Below are positions 1 through 8,733 of a stretch of DNA of 64,000 nt, in pieces. The stretch is from positions 186,001 to 250,000 of the forward strand of contig NZ_WAHS01000001.1 of the NCBI RefSeq assembly GCF_015714715.1, in the 5' to 3' direction. The translations under genes and the position numbers were made by a program. Every line of letters begins with the position of its first letter. Position 1 is the first letter of the stretch. The stretch is from Aestuariivirga litoralis. GTDB taxonomy: Bacteria > Pseudomonadota > Alphaproteobacteria > Rhizobiales > Aestuariivirgaceae. The notes under the pieces were generated by a model. It was not told the origin of the DNA. It searched no databases and saw only the letters and a list, made by a program, of their open reading frames with translations.

Positions 1-25
1 TCGGTGAGTCTGGGGAAATAGACTC

Positions 26-919
26 ATGAAACTGAAAGACCTTGTTTCCACGGTTGATCAACTGATGGGGGCGAAAGCCGTCTATGGTCCAAGCCTCGGT
101 CCGGAAGCTGTGATGTGCTTCGGTGCTGTTGGGATAGACCCAAACAAGTCATCTTACTTTTCCCACGCTGAGACGGTTGCAAAGAAGGCGCTCGAAAGGC
201 CGTACTTCGTGACAGTCGGTGGCGGCCACGACGTACAGGCGGGCTACAGAGGTCGCGCAATCGAAGTTGTCAAAGCGACGGGATGCTTCGGCAAGACTGA
301 AGCCTTTGTGAAGACACCCGCTACCTACAGGCGCTTGATGCAGTGGCCAGCCGCAATCGTGCTTACCGAAGTTTATGAGATTGTTGGCATGCCTCGACTT
401 GTCGATGACCTCGGTTTGGATGACATGAGGATATTGACCTTCGCGTTCGACGGCGTAGTTTTTCATGATGATCGAATGAAGGAGCTGTGGGACGCGTTGG
501 ATCAGTGCGAACTGCGGCGGCGTTGGGACATGGCTCCGCCTGCGTTCTTTCGAGACCCGGGAAAGCTAGATCGCTCCTACACTCTTTACCCTCAGATTTC
601 TGAGGAGGAGGGTAAGCGGAGAGCAAAAGAAACTACTGTGCTTGAAAGAAGTAGCAAAGCGGCTCTAGCGGCAAAAGCACGTAACCTCACTCAAAACGGG
701 GGCAAGTACACTTGCGAGGCTTGTGCCTATGCCGACGAAGTGAGGGGAATGTTCGATGCACACCATCTGCAACCGCTCGCCACTGGTCCACGGATAAGCA
801 CCATCGACAGCTACGCTATTCTGTGCCCACGATGTCATAGGATGGCACATCGAAAGGCTGAGAAACCGGAGGTTCCGTTGGCTATGGCGGAGCTCAAAAG
901 ACTTCTCAATGCCCAATAG
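26..919 (+). CDS. HNH endonuclease domain protein
   Basis: This 297-aa protein has a C-terminal HNH nuclease signature. It contains a zinc-binding pair C230-x2-C233, the His pair H246-H247, then C267-x2-C270-H271 and H275. HNH enzymes cut DNA with one metal ion, and such genes are common in restriction and mobile-element contexts. The first 200 residues match no family I recognise and may be a specificity or sensor domain. A hairpin with a T-run follows the stop, so it is probably transcribed separately from the next gene. It lies in the element ended by the integrase at 2988-4361, which suggests a defence or mobility role. The target is unknown. Confidence 0.75.
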   Translation: MKLKDLVSTVDQLMGAKAVYGPSLGPEAVMCFGAVGIDPNKSSYFSHAETVAKKALERPYFVTVGGGHDVQAGYRGRAIEVVKATGCFGKTEAFVKTPATYRRLMQWPAAIVLTEVYEIVGMPRLVDDLGLDDMRILTFAFDGVVFHDDRMKELWDALDQCELRRRWDMAPPAFFRDPGKLDRSYTLYPQISEEEGKRRAKETTVLERSSKAALAAKARNLTQNGGKYTCEACAYADEVRGMFDAHHLQPLATGPRISTIDSYAILCPRCHRMAHRKAEKPEVPLAMAELKRLLNAQ

Positions 920-965
920 CCCAAGCCTCAAAAGGCGGACAAACGGGGGGCGGGGCCATGGGGGG

Positions 966-1010
966 GTGAAGCGCCATGGGCAGCCTTTGATTGAGGCTTC
1001 ACATTTTTTT
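966..1010 (+). terminator. Rho-independent terminator after the HNH gene
   Basis: Inverted repeat GTGAAGC (966-972) and GCTTCAC (996-1002) is followed at once by seven T residues (1004-1010). It sits between the HNH gene and the DUF2971 gene. A longer-range match AAGCCTCAA (923-931) to TTGAGGCTT (991-999) overlaps the same arm. Confidence 0.6.
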
Positions 1011-1027
1011 GTGATTTTGGATGACGA

Positions 1028-2038
1028 ATGACCGCACCAGTAAACCTCTACGAGCTGCAGCTGAGAGCAAAGCTTCCGCAGTATCTACTGCAAAGTCTTG
1101 ATGAGTTCGAAGCGGCAACAGGAGAAGTACTTCGTCGGTTCTTAGCTGAGATCGAGGCTCGTCCACTGCCGCCGCTGCTCTATCACTACACAGGGGAGGG
1201 CGGACTTCGGGGCATACTTGGAAGTGGTACTCTCTTCTGTTCGGACGTCTTTCGCCAGAACGACAAAAAAGAAATAAGACATGGCATTAACGTAGCCTTT
1301 GACGAGTTGATCGAGCGCGGTCGCAAGGACCCGGATTTGTTCCGTGGTTACGCTGGCAATATCGCTAGGTTCCGGAGAACCCATCCGATGGAAAACGTGG
1401 GGAACTTTTACATCTGTAGCCTAACAGGCCAGGAGGAAAGTGAGAGGCAATGGCGACTGTATGGTGCCAGTTCTAGAGGCTTTGCGCTTGCGTTCGATGC
1501 TATGAGGTTAGAAGTGGCGTTCACGCAAGCAAACGGTGTGCCGATAGAGAATAACAATACGTTCCCTGTCACCTATGACCGCGCGATAGCCGCCAGACTG
1601 CAGGGCGAGATTTTGGACCTGATTGCCCCGCTGCTGGCACCTCTTCGAATGGGCGTATTGGCACAGCCGTCTCTAGATGCTTACTACAACGAACTGGCTG
1701 TGGTGCATCTGTTAGCTATTGTTCGCTTCGCGATGTTCTTCAAAGCAAGACAATGGAGCGCGGAAAGAGAATACAGGTTTCAGAACTTGTTCAGCATAGA
1801 TGCGAAACCAACTGACGTGAGGCTGCGTCCCGATCCAATGGGCGGTGCCGCTATCGAGTACAGAGCCTTTGACTGGCGTTCCGTTGATCCCGGTTGTCTG
1901 TCTCAAATCATCATAGGGCCAAAAGCAGATCAAGATGGCGGAGAGGCATTGGCACGAGAACTACTTCAACTGCACCATCCAAACCCCGAGACCGTCAAGG
2001 TCGTGCAGTCGACTGTGGGCAGGCATAGGCGCGGTTAG
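1028..2038 (+). CDS. DUF2971 domain protein
   Basis: This 336-aa soluble protein matches the DUF2971 pattern: an N-terminal LYHYTGEGGLRGIL segment near residues 51-64, a following FRQNDKKE turn, the middle motif ERQWRLYG, and a C-terminal ARQWSAEREYRF segment. DUF2971 proteins have no firmly known biochemical role but recur in genomic islands, often near phage-defence genes. The stop codon overlaps the stop of the convergent Abi_C gene. Base composition is less GC-rich than the core genes. The family call is fairly sure; the function is not known. Confidence 0.72.
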   Translation: MTAPVNLYELQLRAKLPQYLLQSLDEFEAATGEVLRRFLAEIEARPLPPLLYHYTGEGGLRGILGSGTLFCSDVFRQNDKKEIRHGINVAFDELIERGRKDPDLFRGYAGNIARFRRTHPMENVGNFYICSLTGQEESERQWRLYGASSRGFALAFDAMRLEVAFTQANGVPIENNNTFPVTYDRAIAARLQGEILDLIAPLLAPLRMGVLAQPSLDAYYNELAVVHLLAIVRFAMFFKARQWSAEREYRFQNLFSIDAKPTDVRLRPDPMGGAAIEYRAFDWRSVDPGCLSQIIIGPKADQDGGEALARELLQLHHPNPETVKVVQSTVGRHRRG

Positions 2039-2946
2039 TCTTGTGTTGGACTGTGGTGCAGCGGGAGAGAACGTTTCTGAAGCCTTTCCCATGTCTCAAT
2101 AATAAACAGTGCGGCGGTTCCAGCTGCGTTAACCGCAAATCGAGCAATAGCCGGTTCGATGCGCTGATATCCCTTCTCACGCCCGTGTGCATCGCCTGCA
2201 TGTGTGCGCAAGGCCCCGATACCAGACACCACGGTGTTCAAGCCTCCAAGTACTTGGCGCATGTCCTGCTCTATCACGGTCGGTAGACCCGAGAGTCCCG
2301 GAGAAAGCTGCAGCGGTTGTTGCACCGCTTTCCACAGACCGTCTATGTCCTTCTTCGGTGGTAGTGTTAGGTCTAGTTCAATCAAGATGGACCGAAAGAC
2401 CGCCTCCAAAAGGGAACATGCGGCTGTGACCGCGTCTTCTGGATCGCTGGTGAGGTTGACAAGAGCACGGGCGATCTCGTTTTCGACTGTGTCGAAGTTG
2501 AGTGTCGTTGCCTTTGTAACGATATTCCCAACAATCACGCCCCCAGCTTGGCGGGCGACGAGGAGGGCCTTGCCGTTAACAATCGTAACGGTGAAGCCGT
2601 CAGCCTCAAGAGCATTGTTTAAGTGCTCTCTTACCGCCGCTGCTTTTTCCGGGTCTCTGGGATAGCCCCGAGGGTCGCATACCGTCACAATGGCGTTGGT
2701 GATCAGTTCATGGCCATTGGCACCGTTGGCAGCGTCGTTAAGGGCAGCCGTTGCGGCTGGGAGTCGCGATCCAATTGCCGGAGGCATAGGAATGTTGCAA
2801 CCCAACATGAACTGCTGGATGCCTGGTAGGCTTCGGTAGTGCCCGATAGGTGGCTCATCGCTCGAACCACCATAGCCCTGTGCGCGACCGCCTGTGATGG
2901 TATCAACAAGCGCTTTCAAAACAAAGAGAGAGAACTGGCTTTGCAT
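2035..2946 (-). CDS. Abi_C (abortive infection C-terminal, HEPN-like) protein
   Basis: This 303-aa protein has a C-terminal half (about residues 168-285) resembling the Abi_C domain of abortive-infection proteins. The key motif is R247-x6-H254 in ALRTHAGDAHGRE, which fits the R-x4-6-H active site of HEPN ribonucleases. The N-terminal part carries no clear domain. The gene starts 41 nt downstream of the integrase stop on the same strand, so the two may be co-transcribed. HEPN-type Abi proteins generally cut RNA to stop growth of infected cells; that role is inferred here. The trigger is unknown. Confidence 0.65.
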   Translation of the reverse strand: MQSQFSLFVLKALVDTITGGRAQGYGGSSDEPPIGHYRSLPGIQQFMLGCNIPMPPAIGSRLPAATAALNDAANGANGHELITNAIVTVCDPRGYPRDPEKAAAVREHLNNALEADGFTVTIVNGKALLVARQAGGVIVGNIVTKATTLNFDTVENEIARALVNLTSDPEDAVTAACSLLEAVFRSILIELDLTLPPKKDIDGLWKAVQQPLQLSPGLSGLPTVIEQDMRQVLGGLNTVVSGIGALRTHAGDAHGREKGYQRIEPAIARFAVNAAGTAALFIIETWERLQKRSLPLHHSPTQD

Positions 2947-2987
2947 TGCGCAACATCATAGTTCGACGACCATGCAGTGCAACGGTG

Positions 2988-4361
2988 TTATCGTTTGGGC
3001 AGCTTTACCTTCTCTATGAACTGACGTGCTTGACGCTTTCGGTCTGCAGTCCAAGCGTAGGTTTCTCTCATGCTGCCCGATGTCCACCCGCAGATGAAGT
3101 CAACGAGGTCAGCGGGCGCTTCATGTTCCAGAAGCTCCTTAGAGAACCAGCGGCGGAAACTGTGGAAGTTCACGGGAGACCTATCTGTTCGATCTTTGCC
3201 GAAGCCCACGCCAACACTGCGTCGGAACCGTGTGAAAGCCTTAGAGATGGGTGAGGACCGCGACTTGAGGTCACTCGATTTGCGTATGGGCAACTCGTGG
3301 AAGACATAGTCTCGTTCGGTCTTACCCTTGCATCGCTCTTTGAGCATTGGAAAGAGATCAGGGTGAAGAGGGATAGTGCGGTCTGCGGCGGCTGTCTTCT
3401 CGCCGGGAAGGTGGATTGTCTTGGCAACGAAGTTCAAATCACCAACACGCAACTCACCTACCTCGTTCTGTCGCGCTCCTGTAAGAGCAGCAGTAGTCGA
3501 GTGTTCGAGGAGGTCCGGGCGCATCTGTAGATTACCACAGAACAGGCGCTTCATCTCCTGATCATTAAACGCCCGCTCCTTATCCTCGATACTCTTGCGC
3601 TGTTTCTGCAGTCGGAACTTCGACCAATAGACCGGACCTTCCATCATGTAGCCCTTGTCCATTAGCCAGTGCCAATACTGGCCTAACACTCCCAAGTCAG
3701 AGTTGACCGTCCCCGCCCTTCTGCCCGGCATGAGCTGCTTCTCGACGTAGTCTCTCATTAGCGAACGCGTATAGCCGTTTATCGAAACCTCTGGTTTCCA
3801 GTTCTTGAGGTTAGTGATGGCCATCTTCCGGCGGTAGATGGTGTGTGTCTCAGCAGGCTTTTCAGCATTGAACTTGTGTAGATACTCGTCGATAGGCACA
3901 ACGCTGCGGGTGGCTGTCGCGGTGCTGTAGAACTTCTTTGCCGCCGCGGGGCCGTATTGCTTCTCAATCTGCTCGGCGCGGTCACGGGCAATATCCTCCG
4001 CGATGTCCTGATTGGTTTGCCCCAAACCTTCCAATGTGTCCGGATCGGTGGTTTCGCCTGTCTCTGTGTTTTCGAGAGCAAAGGTGCGGATGCCGAGCGC
4101 CTCGCGGTGAAGAGGTGCCAGATCACCGCCATCTCGTGCGACCTTAGCCAGTTGCAGTTCGTAGTCATAGTCAGCGTTGAGCGTCGGCAACATAGCTCGT
4201 GCCTGCACTCTACTTTCTATTCTGAGATTAACCCTGTAGTTCGACTTGCCATGATGCGGTGGACGAACCCAAGCTCGAAGGTCTTCTCTGATGCCTCGGA
4301 TGTACCATTGCGTGTTTCCTCGACGTTCGAGATACTTATCGAGTTTAGGTTCTTTACCCAT
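2988..4361 (-). CDS. Tyrosine recombinase / site-specific integrase
   Basis: This 457-aa integrase shows the catalytic set of tyrosine recombinases: R297 in TGARQNEV, K322 in the beta-hairpin, H400 and R403 in HSFRRWF, W426 in the His/Trp position, and nucleophile Y435 in RETYA. An N-terminal segment (1-75) resembles the arm-binding region of similar integrases, and residues about 150-255 form the core-binding SAM-like domain. It would catalyse integration and excision of the element covering the left part of the window. Three phased CTTTACCCA repeats overlap its start codon, and a tRNA-like fragment lies just beyond. The gene appears intact. Confidence 0.9.
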   Translation of the reverse strand: MGKEPKLDKYLERRGNTQWYIRGIREDLRAWVRPPHHGKSNYRVNLRIESRVQARAMLPTLNADYDYELQLAKVARDGGDLAPLHREALGIRTFALENTETGETTDPDTLEGLGQTNQDIAEDIARDRAEQIEKQYGPAAAKKFYSTATATRSVVPIDEYLHKFNAEKPAETHTIYRRKMAITNLKNWKPEVSINGYTRSLMRDYVEKQLMPGRRAGTVNSDLGVLGQYWHWLMDKGYMMEGPVYWSKFRLQKQRKSIEDKERAFNDQEMKRLFCGNLQMRPDLLEHSTTAALTGARQNEVGELRVGDLNFVAKTIHLPGEKTAAADRTIPLHPDLFPMLKERCKGKTERDYVFHELPIRKSSDLKSRSSPISKAFTRFRRSVGVGFGKDRTDRSPVNFHSFRRWFSKELLEHEAPADLVDFICGWTSGSMRETYAWTADRKRQARQFIEKVKLPKR

Positions 4362-4386
4362 TCACTTTACCCAACTACTTTACCCA
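4351..4386. repeat. Three phased 10-bp direct repeats at the integrase start
   Basis: CTTTACCCA occurs three times within the units starting at 4351, 4364 and 4377, an exact 13-bp period. The first unit is inside the first codons of the integrase and the other two lie upstream. An inverted pair CTACTTT (4375-4381) and AAAGTAG (4397-4403) overlaps the last unit. Phased short repeats next to an integrase gene are typical of arm-type integrase or excisionase binding sites and could also autoregulate the gene. Confidence 0.6.
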
Positions 4387-4410
4387 AGTGTTAGGCAAAG
4401 TAGCTGGGAA

Positions 4411-4467
4411 AATCAAGGATTGTGGGACTGTGTCACGGCGTGGGTTTGAGTCCCGTAGGGAGCGCCA
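4411..4467 (+). other. tRNA 3'-end-like fragment, candidate attachment site
   Basis: The segment ending at 4467 has a T-arm-like GGG-TTTGAGT-CCC, a possible acceptor 3' strand AGGGAGC, a discriminator base and an encoded CCA. No matching 5' half (it would need GCTCCCT) is present upstream, where the integrase begins. The T loop departs from the usual TTCRANY, so this is not a working gene. The best reading is the displaced 3' end of a tRNA, perhaps a long-variable-arm Leu type, left by integration. The intact tRNA and second att site would lie left of the window. Confidence 0.45.
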
Positions 4468-4510
4468 CTTCAAAAATCTGAATGTTTGGTGTGTGGCGCG
4501 ATTTTGTCGC

Positions 4511-5206
4511 CTACACCATCACCATCGTTCTGGCCTTTTCATCCTGCAATGCCGCTCCGTCGCCGGAATGGATCACGCGGCCACGGTTGAGGATAATGAA
4601 ATTGTCCGCCAGCCTGCGGGCGAAATCGAAATATTGCTCGACCAGGATGATCGACATGGTGCCCCGGTCGCGCAGCATCGCGATGACGCGCTCAATGTCC
4701 TTGATGATTGAGGGCTGGATGCCTTCAGTGGGCTCGTCGAGCAGCAGAACTTTGGGGCGCATCACCAGCGCGCGACCAATGGCCAATTGCTGCTGCTGCC
4801 CGCCGGAGAGGTCGCCGCCGCGCCGGTGGAGCATGGATTTCAGCACGGGGAACAGCTCGTAGATTTCGTCGGGAATGTTGCGCTCCTTGCGGGCGAGGCC
4901 AGCAAATCCGGTTTTCAGGTTTTCCTCCACGGTGAGGCTGGAGAAAATCTCGCGGCCCTGCGGCACCAGAGCGATGCCGGCGCGGGCACGCTTGTCGGCG
5001 GGAAGCTTGGTGATGTCCTTGCCGTCAAACATAATGCTTCCGCCGCGTGCTGCGGCCTGGCCGGCAATGGCGCGAATGAGGCTGGTCTTGCCGGTGCCGT
5101 TGCGACCGAGGATGCAGGTGATCTTGCCGGGCGAGGCGGACACCGATACATCCTTCAGCGCCTGGCTGGCGCCGTAGAACAGGTTGACTGATTTTGCTTC
5201 CAACAT
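4511..5206 (-). CDS. urtE: Urea ABC transporter ATP-binding protein UrtE
   Basis: This 231-aa ATPase is one of two nucleotide-binding subunits that power urea import. Walker A GRNGTGKTS is at residues 34-42, the signature LSGGQ at 133-137 and Walker B LLLDEP at 154-159. The EGIQPSII motif after Walker B is characteristic of UrtE and separates it from LivF. It is the last gene of urtABCDE, 3 nt after urtD. The integrated element begins about 45 bp past its stop codon. Confidence 0.93.
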   Translation of the reverse strand: MLEAKSVNLFYGASQALKDVSVSASPGKITCILGRNGTGKTSLIRAIAGQAAARGGSIMFDGKDITKLPADKRARAGIALVPQGREIFSSLTVEENLKTGFAGLARKERNIPDEIYELFPVLKSMLHRRGGDLSGGQQQQLAIGRALVMRPKVLLLDEPTEGIQPSIIKDIERVIAMLRDRGTMSIILVEQYFDFARRLADNFIILNRGRVIHSGDGAALQDEKARTMVMV

Positions 5207-5209
5207 CTC

Positions 5210-5971
5210 TCAGCGCCCCAGATAGACTTCAACCACGCGTTCGTTTTTCTGCACGTTTTCGAGCGAGCCTTCGGCCAGAACCGAGCCTTCATGCAACACA
5301 GTGACACGTACGCCGAGCGCGTTGATGAAATCCATGTCGTGCTCTACCACCACTACGGATTTTTCGCCTGCGATGCGTTTCAACAGCTCAGCCGTCTTGG
5401 CGGTTTCAGCGTCGGTCATGCCGGCCACCGGCTCATCGACGAGCAAAAGCTCCGGCTCCTGCATCAGAAGCATGCCGATTTCCAGCCATTGCTTCTGGCC
5501 GTGGCTCAGACCTCCGGCGCGGATGTTCTGCTGTTCTTCCAGATTGATGAGCGCGAGGTTTTCTTCGATCTTCTTTTTATCAGCCGCAGCAGCTTTCCAG
5601 TTCAAGGCCGCGAAGGGCGAGCGGTTGGCTTTCAGCGCCAGTTCCAGATTGCGCCACACCGTGTGGTTTTCAAACACGGTGGGTTTCTGGAATTTGCGGC
5701 CGATGCCGAGATTGGCGATGGCGGCTTCATCATGCTTGGTGAGGTCGATATTGCCGAACATCACGCGGCCTTCGTCTGGCCTCGTCTTGCCGGTGATCAC
5801 ATCCATCATGGTGGATTTGCCCGCACCATTGGGGCCGATGATGGCGCGCATTTCGCCGCGCTTCACATCGAGCGCCAATTTGTTCAGCGCCTTGAATCCA
5901 TCGAAGGAGACGCTTACGTCTTCGAGATAGAGCAGGGTCTCGCCCAGGGTTTTGGTTTCGGCAGGGATCAT
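5210..5971 (-). CDS. urtD: Urea ABC transporter ATP-binding protein UrtD
   Basis: This 253-aa protein is the second ATPase subunit of the urea importer. Walker A GPNGAGKST lies at about residues 46-54, with signature LSHGQKQWLEIG and Walker B LLLVDEPVAGM further on. The LSHGQ signature (H in place of the first G of LSGGQ) and the long insertion before it match UrtD rather than LivG. Its start overlaps the urtC stop by 4 nt, which suggests coupled translation. Confidence 0.93.
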   Translation of the reverse strand: MIPAETKTLGETLLYLEDVSVSFDGFKALNKLALDVKRGEMRAIIGPNGAGKSTMMDVITGKTRPDEGRVMFGNIDLTKHDEAAIANLGIGRKFQKPTVFENHTVWRNLELALKANRSPFAALNWKAAAADKKKIEENLALINLEEQQNIRAGGLSHGQKQWLEIGMLLMQEPELLLVDEPVAGMTDAETAKTAELLKRIAGEKSVVVVEHDMDFINALGVRVTVLHEGSVLAEGSLENVQKNERVVEVYLGR

Positions 5972-7104
5972 TCCGCAGGCTCCGGCTTGAGTTCAGCAGC
6001 AGCTGCGGCGCGCTTCTTCAGTTTGGACCATCCCGCGAAGGTTCCGGCCAGGCCCTTGGGCATGAACAGGGTGACGGCGATGAATAGCGCGCCCAAAACA
6101 TAGAGCCAGGCTTCCGGCAGCACGCCGGTGAACCAGCTCTTGGCAGCATTGACGACGACGGCACCCAAAGCCGCACCCCACAATGTGCCGCGCCCGCCGA
6201 GGGCCACCCAGATCACTGCTTCAATCGAATTGGTCGGCGCGAATTCGCCGGGATTGATGATGCCGACTTGTGGCACATAAAGTGCCCCGGCAATTCCGGC
6301 CATCACCGCGGAAACCACGAAGACGAAGAGTTTGTAGTTCTCGGCCCGGTAACCAAGGAAGCGTACGCGCGCTTCGGCATCGCGGATGCCGGCCAGCACC
6401 CAGCCCAGTTTCGACAGCACGATCACGCGGGCGATGATGAAGCAGCCTGCGAGTGCTAGCGCAGAGAGTGCAAACAGCACAGCGCGGGTGGTCGCGGCTT
6501 GAACCGGGAAGCCCAGAATGTCCTTGAAATCGGTGAGGCCGTTATTGCCGCCAAAGCCCATGTCGTTGCGGAAGAAGGCCAGCAGCAAGGCGTATGTCAT
6601 CGCCTGGGTGATGATCGAAAGATAAACACCGGTGACGCGCGAGCGGAAGGCGAACCAACCGAAGACCAGTGCCAGCAAGCCGGGTGCCAGCATCACCATG
6701 AAGGCGGCGAACGGGAACCAGTTGAAGCCGTACCAGTACCAGGGCAGTTCCTTCCAGTTCAGGAAGACCATGAAGTCCGGCAGGTCGGCATTGCCGTACA
6801 CACCGCGCGCGCCGATCTGGCGCATCATGTACATGCCGAGCGCGTAGCCGCCGAGCGCGAAGAACGCGCCATGGCCCAGGCTCAAGATGCCGCAATAGCC
6901 CCAGACCAGATCGACGGAGAGGGCGAGCAGCGCGTAGCAGAGATATTTTCCCACCAGCGTGACGCCATAATCGGGGAAGTGAAAGCCGCTGGTTTCCGGA
7001 ATGACGAGGTTGAGCACAGGCACCAGCACCGCCAGCACCAGAAGAAGGCCAGTGAAAATGATGGCAGGCCGATCCAGCAATTTATCGGCAGCGGGTGCGC
7101 TCAT
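5968..7104 (-). CDS. urtC: Urea ABC transporter permease UrtC
   Basis: This 378-aa inner-membrane permease has about ten hydrophobic segments and the branched-chain permease (LivM-like) core, including the WGYCGILSLGHGAFFALGGY region and the IRDAEARVRFLGY cytoplasmic loop that contacts the ATPases. With UrtB it forms the urea channel. The N-terminal extension and size fit UrtC rather than LivM. It overlaps urtB by 4 nt upstream and urtD by 4 nt downstream. Confidence 0.93.
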   Translation of the reverse strand: MSAPAADKLLDRPAIIFTGLLLVLAVLVPVLNLVIPETSGFHFPDYGVTLVGKYLCYALLALSVDLVWGYCGILSLGHGAFFALGGYALGMYMMRQIGARGVYGNADLPDFMVFLNWKELPWYWYGFNWFPFAAFMVMLAPGLLALVFGWFAFRSRVTGVYLSIITQAMTYALLLAFFRNDMGFGGNNGLTDFKDILGFPVQAATTRAVLFALSALALAGCFIIARVIVLSKLGWVLAGIRDAEARVRFLGYRAENYKLFVFVVSAVMAGIAGALYVPQVGIINPGEFAPTNSIEAVIWVALGGRGTLWGAALGAVVVNAAKSWFTGVLPEAWLYVLGALFIAVTLFMPKGLAGTFAGWSKLKKRAAAAAELKPEPAE

Positions 7105-8708
7105 GATTCCACCCAGCGTCCCTTGATCGCAAACAGGCCGCGTGGCCGCTTCTGGATAAAGAGGATCACGCAGATCAGGATGATGATCTTGCCCAGCACC
7201 GCACCGGCAAAGGGCTCAAGAAATTTATTGGCAATCCCCAGGGCCATGGCACCAGCCAAAGTGCCCCAGAGATTGCCCACACCACCGAATACAACGACCA
7301 AGAAGCTGTCGATGATGTAATTCTGTCCGAGATTAGGGCTCACATTATCAATTTGCGTGAGCGCGACACCGGCCAATCCCGCGATGCCGGAGCCGAGGCC
7401 GAAGGTGAGCGTATCAACCCAGGCGGCCTTGATGCCCATGGCGCGCGCCATCGGGCGGTTCTGGGTCACGGCGCGCATTTGCAAGCCAATGGGTGAGCGC
7501 TTCATCAGCAGCATCAGCCCGAAGAAGATCACGGCGGTGAAAGCCACGATCACGATGCGGTTCATGGTGAGCGACAGGCCGTTGGTGATGTCGATGGAAC
7601 CCGCCATCCAGCTAGGGGCTGAAACATCCTTGTTAGTGGGGCCGAACAGCGAGCGTACCGCTTGTTGGAGAACCAGCGAGAGACCAAAAGTCGCGAGCAA
7701 GGTTTCCAGCGGGCGGCCATAGAGGAAGCGGATGATGGTGCGTTCAATCGCCATGCCCAGAAGGCCAGTGACGATGAAGGCCGATGGCACGGAAATGAGC
7801 AGTGCGTAATCCGCTGCGCCGGGAATGTAGGCGGTGACCACTTGTTGCGTGACGTAAGCGGTGTAGGCGCCGACCATGACCAGCTCGCCATGCGCCATAT
7901 TGATGATACCCATCACGCCAAAGGTGATGGCAAGGCCGATAGCGGCGAGCAGAAGAACTGAACCGAGTGAGATGCCGTACCAGAAATTCTGCACCAGTGT
8001 CCACGACGCGAGGCCACTCTGAATAGAAGCGGCAGCCGCTGCAGCGGCGGACTTAACAGGTTCTTCGGCAGAATTGGCCACTTGTGCGAGGAGAGCGGCA
8101 GTGTCGCGGTCTCCAACCTCTTTCAAGGTTTCAATAGCCGCCAGCTTGTCGGCATCGGGGCGTGAAGAATTCAGCACGGCCGCAGCGAAGGCCTGCTTCA
8201 TCAAGGCGAGTGCGGATGGATCTTTCTCGGCAGCGATGGCCTTTTCCAGCGTATCTACGGCAGAAGCATCACCGGCTTTCAGGATATTCGCGGCAGCGGC
8301 TTTACGCGTAGCCACATCAGGACTGAACAATGTGAGGCCACCCTTGGCCGAACTGATCACACCGCGCAGCGCGTTGTTGACCTTTACCTTTTCGAGCGTG
8401 GCCTTGGGTGCCGTGCCTGCATCCTGCCCGGTGGCGGGATCAATCAGTGTGGCGGGATCGGCGTCATCCTTGATGATGAAAACCACCTTGTCGGCCTTGC
8501 GCATGTAAAGCTTGCCGGCATCGAGGGCATCGAGCACCGGCACGGCGGCAGGATCACCCGATGCGGCCAATGCCGCAATCGCCTGTTCGCGCGCCTTGAA
8601 ATCACCTGGTCCCAGCGCATTCACCAGATCGGTGGTGCCAGCCCAGGCAGAAGCAGCCCCGCAGAGCAGGGCAAAAACCATCAGTATACTGATTAAAATC
8701 TTCTGCAT
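7101..8708 (-). CDS. urtB: Urea ABC transporter permease UrtB
   Basis: This 535-aa permease starts at the ATG at 8708, because the residues from there form a clear signal peptide (MQKILISILMVFALLCGAASAWA); an upstream in-frame extension is unlikely. Residues about 24-230 form an Ala-rich helical-repeat extracytoplasmic domain usual in proteobacterial UrtB. The remainder is a LivH-like multi-pass permease with the GIINMAHGELVMVGAYTAY motif. It pairs with UrtC to import urea. A hairpin-rich 144-bp gap separates it from urtA. Confidence 0.92.
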   Translation of the reverse strand: MQKILISILMVFALLCGAASAWAGTTDLVNALGPGDFKAREQAIAALAASGDPAAVPVLDALDAGKLYMRKADKVVFIIKDDADPATLIDPATGQDAGTAPKATLEKVKVNNALRGVISSAKGGLTLFSPDVATRKAAAANILKAGDASAVDTLEKAIAAEKDPSALALMKQAFAAAVLNSSRPDADKLAAIETLKEVGDRDTAALLAQVANSAEEPVKSAAAAAAASIQSGLASWTLVQNFWYGISLGSVLLLAAIGLAITFGVMGIINMAHGELVMVGAYTAYVTQQVVTAYIPGAADYALLISVPSAFIVTGLLGMAIERTIIRFLYGRPLETLLATFGLSLVLQQAVRSLFGPTNKDVSAPSWMAGSIDITNGLSLTMNRIVIVAFTAVIFFGLMLLMKRSPIGLQMRAVTQNRPMARAMGIKAAWVDTLTFGLGSGIAGLAGVALTQIDNVSPNLGQNYIIDSFLVVVFGGVGNLWGTLAGAMALGIANKFLEPFAGAVLGKIIILICVILFIQKRPRGLFAIKGRWVES

Positions 8709-8733
8709 CTTGGTCCACTGAGAAGAATTGGGC

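Noticed and set aside
4351-4386. A CRISPR array
   Set aside because: The three repeats are only 9-10 bp with 3-bp spacers, which is an iteron or integrase-site pattern.
4411-4467. A complete tRNA gene at the integrase end
   Set aside because: Only the 3' arm and CCA are visible, the T loop is abnormal and no 5' acceptor strand exists upstream.
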